NCBI GenBank assembly: GCA_030632175.1
Contig: DAOVVG010000188.1
Span: 1-5,174 of the forward strand
Length of the DNA: 5,174 nt
Source: Gammaproteobacteria bacterium
Lineage (GTDB): Bacteria > Pseudomonadota > Gammaproteobacteria > UBA9214
Direction: 5' to 3'
Below, in pieces: positions 1-5,174 of this stretch (positions are counted from its first letter, which is position 1; every line of letters begins with the position of its first letter). The notes beneath the pieces were generated by a model. It had not been told where the DNA came from. It made no database searches and saw nothing but the letters and a program-made list of their open reading frames with translations. Position numbers and translations under genes: made by a program.

Positions 1-1689
1 GGGGGCGTGGTACAGGGGGGTAGCACGCTGACTCAGCAACTGGTGAAAAACTTTTTTCTCAGCAGTGAGCGTTCCCTGGTTCGCAAAATCAATGAGGCGA
101 TCATGGCCCTGTTGATTGAGTTGCATTACAACAAGGATGAAATTCTCGAGGCGTATTTAAACGAGGTCTATCTCGGACAGGACGGGAACCGTGCCATTCA
201 TGGCTTCGGGCTGGCCAGTTATTTTTACTTCGAGCGGCCGTTGACCGAGTTGTCAGTGGATCAGTATGCGCTGTTGGTGGGGGTGGTGAAAGGACCCTCC
301 TACTACAACCCTAGACGGCATCCGGAACGCGCATTGTCCCGCCGCAACCGGGTGCTTGATGTCATGGCGGAACTGGAGTTGATCACGCCCGAAGATGTAA
401 CGCGTGCCAAATCCCGCAAGCTGGGTGTGAGTCCGTTCAAGAGAAAGGCGATTAATACTTTTCCTGCGTTCCTTGATTTGGTGCGCCGTCAGTTGCAGCG
501 CGATTATCGGGATGAAGATATTACATCAGAGGGTTTGCGTATTTTTACAACCCTTGACCCACAGGTGCAGTGGCAGCTGGAACAGGTGCTCGAGTCACGG
601 CTGAGGGCACTCGAAAATGGCCGCAAGATGAAAGCGGGTACGCTGGAAGCCGCTGCAGTGATAGCGTCGGTACAAGGTGGGGAAGTGCTGGCATTGGCTG
701 GCGGACGCGATCCGAAATTTGCAGGCTTCAATCGGGCACTGGATGCAAAACGCCAGGTAGGGTCGTTGCTAAAGCCGGCAGTATACCTGACGGCACTGGA
801 ACAGCCGAAACGCTATACCCTGGCAACCCTGCTTGATGACAGTCCGCTCAGCTTTACTGCGCGCAACGGTGATCTGTGGGAACCCCGTAACTATGACAGG
901 GAAAATCATGGAGAAGTACCTTTATACCAGGCACTGGCGCATTCCTATAATGTCAGTACCGCCCGTCTCGGGCTGGCGCTGGGTATAGAGTCGATCATCA
1001 AAACACTGCGCAGGCTCGGGGTTGAACAACACCTGAATCCGTATCCATCGCTGGTGCTGGGTGCGGTTGAAATGTCTCCCCTGCAGGTTACAGGCATGTA
1101 CCAGACGTTCGCCAGTGGTGGTTTCCGTACGCCCTTGCGTGCGATTAATGCGGTGCTGGCTGCAGATAATATGCCCTTGCAGCGGTATCCACTGAGTGTG
1201 CGGGCGGCGGTTGATCCGGCGCCCAATTACCTGGTTTCGACGGCTATGCGTTATGCCGTACGTGAGGGGACCGGACGCGGTCTTTACCAGGTCTTGCCTG
1301 CAAGTCAGGATATAGCCGGCAAGACCGGCACAACAGATAATTTGCGTGATAGCTGGTTTGCCGGCTTTACCGGTAATCGCCTGGGTATCGTCTGGATCGG
1401 GCGTGATGATAACCAGTCGATAGGGCTGACCGGTTCCAGCGGTGCACTGCGTGTCTGGGGTGACCTGTTCGCCGGCTTCAACAGTCCTGATCAGGCACCC
1501 GTCGCAGTAGAGAATATTGAGTACCAGTGGATTGAACCGAAAACCGGTTTATTGGCAGATGCCGGTTGCCCGGATGCCGTACAATTACCTTTTATTGTTG
1601 GCAGCGCGCCCGTGGAGAGTGCCTCATGCGTAAAGAAAAACGGCGTGCTAACTGCCCCGGTAGACTGGTTCAAGGAGTTGTTTGAATGA
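1..1689 (+). CDS. mrcB: Penicillin-binding protein 1b (bifunctional peptidoglycan glycosyltransferase/transpeptidase), 5'-truncated by window edge
   Basis: Inner-membrane class A PBP that polymerises lipid II into glycan strands (GT51 domain) and cross-links the peptides (transpeptidase domain). The reading frame is open from base 1, so the GTG at 7 is an internal Val codon and not a start. Numbering from that codon: GT51 motif QGGSTLTQQ at 3-11 and RKINE at 26-30, whose Glu matches the second conserved GT51 glutamate. The transpeptidase domain has SLLK at 253-256 (nucleophile Ser253, bases 763-765), SYN at 313-315 and KTGTT at 439-443. The order and wording match E. coli PBP1b closely (VQGGSTLTQQLVKN, GSLAKPA, AGKTGTT). 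The cytoplasmic tail, membrane anchor, UB2H regulatory domain and the GT51 motif with the main catalytic Glu lie upstream of the window. The C-terminal tail carries Cys521 and Cys541, similar in placement to a Cys pair in the E. coli tail and perhaps a disulfide (inference). The stop overlaps the lpoP start. No frameshift is seen; all visible catalytic residues are present. Confidence 0.97.
   Translation, partial: GGVVQGGSTLTQQLVKNFFLSSERSLVRKINEAIMALLIELHYNKDEILEAYLNEVYLGQDGNRAIHGFGLASYFYFERPLTELSVDQYALLVGVVKGPSYYNPRRHPERALSRRNRVLDVMAELELITPEDVTRAKSRKLGVSPFKRKAINTFPAFLDLVRRQLQRDYRDEDITSEGLRIFTTLDPQVQWQLEQVLESRLRALENGRKMKAGTLEAAAVIASVQGGEVLALAGGRDPKFAGFNRALDAKRQVGSLLKPAVYLTALEQPKRYTLATLLDDSPLSFTARNGDLWEPRNYDRENHGEVPLYQALAHSYNVSTARLGLALGIESIIKTLRRLGVEQHLNPYPSLVLGAVEMSPLQVTGMYQTFASGGFRTPLRAINAVLAADNMPLQRYPLSVRAAVDPAPNYLVSTAMRYAVREGTGRGLYQVLPASQDIAGKTGTTDNLRDSWFAGFTGNRLGIVWIGRDDNQSIGLTGSSGALRVWGDLFAGFNSPDQAPVAVENIEYQWIEPKTGLLADAGCPDAVQLPFIVGSAPVESASCVKKNGVLTAPVDWFKELFE
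1672..1677 (+). promoter_or_regulatory. Ribosome binding site for lpoP, inside the end of mrcB
   Basis: AAGGAG, a near-perfect Shine-Dalgarno sequence, ends 8 nt before the lpoP ATG at 1686. It lies within the final mrcB codons (the Phe-Lys-Glu-Leu segment). With the ATGA stop/start overlap, it suggests that lpoP is translated efficiently both by reinitiation after mrcB and by fresh initiation. Confidence 0.85.
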
Positions 1690-2231
1690 GAGTGGCGGCG
1701 CTAATTCCGGTTTTATTGTTGATTCTGTCGTTCTGCCTGTTACCAGCGTGCAGCAGTCATCCGCCGCAAGCGTATCCGCCACCGGTTGTTGATAAAAGCC
1801 GGCCGGCGCCCGTGACGCAACCCTCTCACGCATCTGATAAGCCGGTACCGTCATACGTGCAGCCCCGGCAACAGGTGCCAAATGCCACGGGAGAAGTGAG
1901 CCATCCCCCGGCTGTTTTAGCGTTACTGGATCAGGCCGAGCAGCAGGCCAACGCCGGTGAGCTGGAATCAGCGGCCGCATCGCTGGAGCGTGCAATCCGT
2001 ATTGATCCGCGCAATGCGGTTCTCTGGTATCACCTTGCCACGGTCAGGCTTTCACAGGGGGAATCAGCGCAGGCTGAGCAACTGGCTGTGAAATCCAACA
2101 GTCTTGCAGTGGGGAATGCTGCCCAGCAGGCGCGTAACTGGCGGCTTATTGCACAGGCCCGTCGCGAGCAGAATAATCCCGGGGGTGCGGCTGCTGCAGA
2201 AAATCGCGCTCGCGAACTCGATCTTCGTTAA
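1686..2231 (+). CDS. lpoP: LpoP-like outer-membrane lipoprotein with TPR repeats, probable PBP1b activator
   Basis: Predicted 181-residue lipoprotein. Residues 1-21 form a signal peptide: Arg2, a hydrophobic core at about 3-19, then a lipobox L-P-A-C with lipidated Cys22. Ser at +2 predicts sorting to the outer membrane. Residues 23-75 are a low-complexity linker with 14 prolines. From about 76 the protein is helical with three TPR-like units: 76-109, 110-143 and about 148-181. In Pseudomonas aeruginosa, LpoP is a TPR lipoprotein encoded with PBP1b and needed for that synthase's activity; it is unrelated in fold to E. coli LpoB. Here the architecture and the ATGA overlap with mrcB give the same picture, so the function is inferred from family and context. 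The linker would let the TPR domain reach from the outer membrane to PBP1b. CpoB, the other TPR protein that modulates PBP1b, is less likely: it is not a lipoprotein, has an N-terminal coiled coil and normally sits with tol-pal genes. The start is fixed by the strong ribosome site at 1672-1677. Confidence 0.78.
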   Translation: MRVAALIPVLLLILSFCLLPACSSHPPQAYPPPVVDKSRPAPVTQPSHASDKPVPSYVQPRQQVPNATGEVSHPPAVLALLDQAEQQANAGELESAAASLERAIRIDPRNAVLWYHLATVRLSQGESAQAEQLAVKSNSLAVGNAAQQARNWRLIAQARREQNNPGGAAAAENRARELDLR

Positions 2232-2232
2232 C

Positions 2233-2238
2233 AAGGGG
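2233..2238 (+). promoter_or_regulatory. Ribosome binding site supporting the GTG start of yoaA
   Basis: AAGGGG lies just after the lpoP stop codon (2229-2231) and ends 8 nt before the GTG at 2247. This supports the GTG as the real start. The resulting N-terminus, ending in the VQGFSPR segment, lines up in length with E. coli YoaA (IPGFKPR). Confidence 0.7.
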
Positions 2239-2246
2239 CAAGTCGC

Positions 2247-4187
2247 GTGTTCGGATTGGCAGAGTTGCTGGGAGAGACAGGGCCGCTGAAAGACTGCGTG
2301 CAGGGGTTTTCTCCACGCAGTGAACAGCAGCAGATGGCAGAGGCAACAGCCGAGACGATCGCTGCAAACCAGACCCTGATCGTTGAGGCAGGCACTGGCA
2401 CAGGCAAGACTTTTGCCTACCTGATGCCGGCACTGCTTTCCGGCAAGAAGATTATTATTTCTACCGGTACCCGGCATCTGCAGGACCAGTTGTTCGGCAA
2501 AGACCTGCCGGTGGTGCGCGAGGCACTGCAAGCACCCGTTCATACTGCCTTGCTGAAGGGCAGGTCTAATTACCTGTGCTGGCACCGTCTGCAAACAGCC
2601 GGCGGTGAAGGCCGCCAGTTGTCAGGAAAACAGATGCATGAGCTGGAAGATGTGCGAGCCTGGTCGGATCGCACTGCCAGTGGCGACATTGCCGAGCTGG
2701 GGCTGGTGTCTGAAGATTCCATCATCTGGCCCCGGGTGACGTCCACGGTTGAGAATTGTCTCGGTCAGGAGTGCGAGTTTTTTCAGGACTGTTTTGTGGT
2801 CAAGGCGCGACGCAATGCCATGGATGCCGATATCGTCGTCATCAATCACCATCTATTGTTTGCCGACATGGTTCTGAAGGAAGAGGGTTTTGGCGAGCTG
2901 CTGCCGGGAGCGGATGCCTTTATTATTGATGAGGCGCATCAACTGCCAGAGGTGGCATCCATCTTCTTTGGCACCACACTCAGCAGTCACCAGCTTCGAG
3001 ATCTTGCCAGGGATGTGCGGCTCGAACATTTGCGGGAAGCCGGTGACATGCAGGATCTGCCGGATGCCGCCGACACGATGGAGTCAATTGTCCATCAACT
3101 GCGGCTTGCATTGGGGCAGACTGACCGGCGCGCAGCCTGGTCTGAGGTCGCTGCAGACAGGAGCTTGCAAGTTGTGCTGCTTGAGTTGTCTGCGTGTCTG
3201 CAACGCCTGAAGGACTGGCTGGAACTTGCGGCTGAACGGGGCAGGGGGCTGGAGAGTTGTCGGCAGCGGGCTGCCGTCATGAATGACCGGCTAACTCTGT
3301 TGCTGGAACATTCATCGACCGACTATATTCACTGGTTTGAGACATTTCGCACTTCTTTTCGGCTTAACCTGACGCCTTTGAATGTTGCACCCTATTTCAG
3401 AAGCTGCGTTGACAGCCTGTCGAGTGCCTGGGTCTTTACTTCGGCAACCCTGGCCGTGGGTGATGGCTTCGAACATTTTTCAGGTCAGCTGGGGCTGGAT
3501 GATGCGCGCATGCTGAAGCTGGACAGCCCGTTTGACTATCAAAGAAACGCCTTGCTCTATATGCCGGAGGATATGCCGGCGCCAAATGACAGGTTTTATG
3601 TAGACGCGGTGGTTGCCTGTGCGCGCGATATTTTACAGGCCAGCAAGGGCAGGGCCTTTATGTTATTTACCAGTCACGTAGCCCTGCAGTCGGCGGCCAG
3701 GCAGTTACAGGATACCTTGCCATATCCCTTGCTGGTTCAGGGTACGGCACCCAGGCGGGAATTACTGGAACGCTTCAGGGAACTGGGCAATGCGGTGTTA
3801 CTGGGAACGAGCAGTTTCTGGGAAGGTGTTGATGTGCGTGGTGCGGCATTATCCTGCGTCATTATCGACAAACTCCCTTTTGGTTCGCCGGGAGAACCGG
3901 TTCTGCAGGCACGTATTGAAGCGATGCGTGAGCAGGGTGAGAATCCATTTATGCAATATCAATTGCCACGTGCTGTGATCAACCTGAAGCAGGGTGTCGG
4001 GCGATTAATCCGCGACAAGAATGATCGTGGAGTGCTGGTTCTGTGTGATCCGCGTTTGCGCTCCAAGGCTTACGGAAAGGTATTTTTGAAAAGCCTGCCG
4101 GAAATGCCGCAAACCAGCAGTACCGATGCTGTCGCAGAATTTTTTGCTGATGCCGGTGCGACATCTGTTGAACCGGTAGCTTTATAA
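2247..4187 (+). CDS. yoaA: YoaA-type DinG-family (XPD-like) iron-sulfur DNA helicase
   Basis: Superfamily 2 ATP-dependent 5'-3' DNA helicase of the XPD/DinG group, acting in the cytoplasm in DNA repair and replication-fork tolerance. In 646 residues, in order: FSPRSEQQQM (21-30), Q-motif-like; Walker A EAGTGTGKT (47-55); Cys111, Cys171, Cys176 and Cys182, whose spacing fits the four ligands of the DinG-family 4Fe-4S cluster; DEAH box (228-231); TSATL (398-402); FMLFTSH (471-477); GTSSFWEGVDVRG (520-532); and QGVGRLIRD (582-590), the arginine-finger motif VI. All catalytic motifs are intact. Length and wording (LLKGRSNYLC, NHHL, KARRNAMDAD) fit E. coli YoaA (636 aa) better than the longer DinG (about 716 aa). 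E. coli YoaA pairs with the HolC subunit of DNA polymerase III and promotes tolerance to replication-blocking damage. The start is GTG. Fifteen nt separate it from lpoP and from tsaB; the yoaA-tsaB neighbourhood is also found in E. coli. Confidence 0.93.
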   Translation: MFGLAELLGETGPLKDCVQGFSPRSEQQQMAEATAETIAANQTLIVEAGTGTGKTFAYLMPALLSGKKIIISTGTRHLQDQLFGKDLPVVREALQAPVHTALLKGRSNYLCWHRLQTAGGEGRQLSGKQMHELEDVRAWSDRTASGDIAELGLVSEDSIIWPRVTSTVENCLGQECEFFQDCFVVKARRNAMDADIVVINHHLLFADMVLKEEGFGELLPGADAFIIDEAHQLPEVASIFFGTTLSSHQLRDLARDVRLEHLREAGDMQDLPDAADTMESIVHQLRLALGQTDRRAAWSEVAADRSLQVVLLELSACLQRLKDWLELAAERGRGLESCRQRAAVMNDRLTLLLEHSSTDYIHWFETFRTSFRLNLTPLNVAPYFRSCVDSLSSAWVFTSATLAVGDGFEHFSGQLGLDDARMLKLDSPFDYQRNALLYMPEDMPAPNDRFYVDAVVACARDILQASKGRAFMLFTSHVALQSAARQLQDTLPYPLLVQGTAPRRELLERFRELGNAVLLGTSSFWEGVDVRGAALSCVIIDKLPFGSPGEPVLQARIEAMREQGENPFMQYQLPRAVINLKQGVGRLIRDKNDRGVLVLCDPRLRSKAYGKVFLKSLPEMPQTSSTDAVAEFFADAGATSVEPVAL

Positions 4188-4189
4188 GG
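4186..4189 (+). promoter_or_regulatory. Weak candidate ribosome binding site for tsaB, overlapping the yoaA stop
   Basis: AAGG begins inside the yoaA TAA stop (4185-4187) and lies 13 nt before the ATG at 4203, longer than the usual spacing. It is only 1 nt from the alternative TTG at 4191, too close to serve it. Translation of tsaB may therefore depend partly on ribosomes finishing yoaA (inference). Confidence 0.35.
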
Positions 4190-4202
4190 TTTGTTTGTCG
4201 AA

Positions 4203-4901
4203 ATGTCTGAACTGCTGCTTGCCATTGAAACATCAACACCGGCCTGTTCGGCGGCACTGTCGATCGATGGTGCGGTGCTTGAGCGGTATGCGCTGGCGCC
4301 GCGTCAACACGCGGCTCTGATGCTGCCCATGATAGAGTCGCTGCTGCTTGAAGCAGGTATCACTGTGTCACAGCTTGATGTGGTTGCCTTCGGTCGCGGC
4401 CCCGGTTCCTTTACCGGTGTGCGTATTGCTGCCAGTGTGATACAGGGCATCGCGTTTGCGGCGGACCTCCCGGTTGTGCCGGTTTCCACGCTGGCCGCGC
4501 TGGCACTGGGTGGCATGCAGATGACAAAGGGAACACAGGTGATGGCCGCGCTGGATGCGCGCAAGGCAGAAGTCTACTGGGGCTGTTATACGCATGCGGG
4601 TAACGGCGCTGTGATGCTACATGATAGTGAATGTGTCTGTGCGCCGGCAGACATTCCGTGTCCGGATAGCGGCGACTGGGTCGGTGTTGGCAGTGGCTGG
4701 GAAGCCTGTGGCGAGACGTTGATGCAGAAGGCGGGCGAGCGGATTGTTCGTGTAGTGCCGGATTTCGAGCCCCGTGCCAGTGATGTCGCCCGGTTGGGCG
4801 TACATGACTACCGGCAGGGACTGGTGGTTGGACCTGAAGCAGCCGTGCCGGTGTATCTGCGCAACAATGTGGCAGAAGTTAAAAAGAGCCTGCGGCAATA
4901 A
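4203..4901 (+). CDS. tsaB: TsaB, tRNA threonylcarbamoyladenosine biosynthesis protein
   Basis: Non-catalytic ASKHA-fold partner of TsaD. With TsaE and TsaC it supports formation of N6-threonylcarbamoyladenosine at position 37 of ANN-decoding tRNAs, a cytoplasmic and usually essential modification. Seen in the 232 residues: N-terminal LLAIETSTPACSAAL (5-19), the ATPase-fold phosphate-1-like strand and turn; GRGPGSFTGVRI (64-75), the family signature; DARKAEVYW (118-126); and PVYLRNNVA (216-224) near the C-terminus, nearly identical to E. coli TsaB. Length matches the E. coli protein (231 aa). The ATG at 4203 is preferred over an in-frame TTG at 4191, because it places the conserved strand at the expected distance and the TTG has no usable ribosome site. 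Cysteines are fairly numerous (15, 128, 144, 146, 153, 169), with a C-V-C-x6-C group at 144-153. It is the last gene of the plus-strand cluster. Confidence 0.95.
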   Translation: MSELLLAIETSTPACSAALSIDGAVLERYALAPRQHAALMLPMIESLLLEAGITVSQLDVVAFGRGPGSFTGVRIAASVIQGIAFAADLPVVPVSTLAALALGGMQMTKGTQVMAALDARKAEVYWGCYTHAGNGAVMLHDSECVCAPADIPCPDSGDWVGVGSGWEACGETLMQKAGERIVRVVPDFEPRASDVARLGVHDYRQGLVVGPEAAVPVYLRNNVAEVKKSLRQ

Positions 4902-4922
4902 GCGGGTGCCGTTCCTGCGGCA
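4889..4922 (+). repeat. 9-bp direct repeat CCTGCGGCA, two copies
   Basis: CCTGCGGCA occurs at 4889-4897 (the end of tsaB) and again at 4914-4922 (intergenic), offset by 25 bp. The sequence TGCCG at 4907-4911 lies between them and is complementary to the CGGCA end of both copies, so it could pair with either. The repeat is read directly; any function is unknown and it could be chance. Confidence 0.5.
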
Positions 4923-4927
4923 GGAGT
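4911..4927 (+). terminator. Possible hairpin at the tsaB / SGNH hydrolase convergent junction
   Basis: TTCCTG-CGG-CAGGAG: five Watson-Crick pairs (4913-4917 with 4921-4925) and two flanking G-U pairs on the plus-strand transcript, with loop CGG. It lies in the 29-nt gap just past both convergent stop codons, where transcripts from each side should end. No U-run follows on either strand, so it is not a standard intrinsic terminator; it may instead be a 3'-end stabilising stem, or termination may be Rho-dependent. Confidence 0.3.
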
Positions 4928-4930
4928 TCG

Positions 4931-5174
4931 TTATAGTGCACCACTTTCTGTGAGGAGCTGGTTGATGGCATCAGCCATACGTTTGTAACCCTCGGCATTA
5001 GGATGTATTCGGTCTGACTTGAGGCGATTGTCTGCTTCTACTTCAGGCAGTATTTCGCCTTCATAGATAAGGTCATGTTCCTCGGCTATATTGTTGTATA
5101 TCGCAGCCGCTTCCAGAAACATGAGGGCCGGTTGCGGGACACCGATCAGGAGTGTTGGAATGTTGCGCTGAGAA
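4931..5174 (-). CDS. SGNH/GDSL-family hydrolase (esterase/lipase-like), C-terminal part only
   Basis: The minus-strand gene ends with TAA at 4933-4931, and its frame stays open to the window edge, so 80 C-terminal residues are visible (first complete codon at 5173-5171). The Met codon at 5122 is internal: the preceding residues, NIPTLLIGVPQPAL, are typical of the strand before the final helices of SGNH hydrolases. The diagnostic block is SDRIHPNAEGY, containing the D-x-x-H pair (Asp at 5014-5012, His at 5005-5003) that completes the Ser-Asp-His triad. The following helix, KRMADAINQLL, is also standard. The GDSL serine block and the Gly and Asn oxyanion blocks lie outside the window, as does any signal peptide, so substrate and cell location cannot be assigned. 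A TesA/arylesterase-like enzyme is plausible but not proven. It is convergent with tsaB, 29 nt apart. Confidence 0.88.
   Translation of the reverse strand, partial: SQRNIPTLLIGVPQPALMFLEAAAIYNNIAEEHDLIYEGEILPEVEADNRLKSDRIHPNAEGYKRMADAINQLLTESGAL

Noticed and set aside
1..120. Apparent lack of the first catalytic glutamate of the GT51 domain in PBP1b
   Set aside because: That motif lies before QGGSTLTQQ and is outside the window; the frame is open to base 1, so this is an edge effect and not an inactive enzyme.
1648..1995. Minus-strand 115-codon open frame opposite the mrcB end and lpoP
   Set aside because: It is antisense to the signal peptide and proline linker of lpoP; its Ala/Pro/Arg-rich content is explained by the complement of that biased sequence.
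2232..2246. Possible promoter or terminator between lpoP and yoaA
   Set aside because: The gap is only 15 nt and contains just the ribosome site; no convincing -10/-35 pair or hairpin is seen.
2064..2594. Minus-strand 176-codon open frame opposite the lpoP end and yoaA start
   Set aside because: It lies wholly antisense to two well-supported genes and has no recognisable domain; its Cys- and Gln-rich, low-complexity composition is typical of a shadow frame.
2247..4187. Assignment of the helicase as DinG itself
   Set aside because: Length (646 aa), the wording around the cysteine cluster and motif V, and the tsaB neighbour all agree better with YoaA.
4191..4202. TTG at 4191 as the tsaB start
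   Set aside because: It adds four residues beyond the usual TsaB N-terminus, and the only Shine-Dalgarno-like sequence is 1 nt away.
1..5174. CRISPR array, tRNA/rRNA gene, insertion sequence or phage module
   Set aside because: There are no regularly spaced repeats, no structured RNA gene, no transposase or integrase coding, and no terminal inverted repeats; the window is nearly fully covered by housekeeping-type genes.

Overview
The window looks like a piece of a gammaproteobacterial chromosome. The evidence is a bifunctional PBP1b-type penicillin-binding protein, a YoaA-type iron-sulfur helicase next to tsaB (the same neighbours as in Escherichia coli), and a PBP1b gene fused by overlap to an LpoP-like lipoprotein gene, an arrangement known from Pseudomonas. 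By eye the base composition is moderately GC-rich and even across the window. The genus cannot be named from this sequence alone.

Layout. Positions 1-4901 hold four tightly packed plus-strand genes: mrcB (its 5' part lies outside the window), lpoP (ATGA overlap with mrcB), yoaA (15-nt gap, GTG start) and tsaB (15-nt gap). No gap is large enough for an obvious internal promoter or terminator, so they are most simply read as one transcription unit. A 29-nt intergenic stretch (4902-4930) with short hairpins and a nearby 9-bp direct repeat separates tsaB from a convergent minus-strand gene. The 3' end of that gene, the last 80 codons, encodes the C-terminal end of an SGNH/GDSL-type hydrolase.

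How the genes work together. mrcB and lpoP form a functional pair: an inner-membrane peptidoglycan synthase and its probable outer-membrane lipoprotein activator. yoaA encodes a probable DNA-damage-tolerance helicase that in E. coli partners with the HolC (chi) subunit of DNA polymerase III. tsaB is part of the machinery making the universal t6A37 tRNA modification. The yoaA-tsaB adjacency matches E. coli; joining that pair to the cell-wall pair is the less familiar part of the arrangement.

No wholly new system is evident: all five genes belong to recognisable families. The points most worth checking are the mrcB-lpoP pair, a substitution in the presumed HolC-contact site of YoaA, and the small repeat/hairpin region at the convergent junction.
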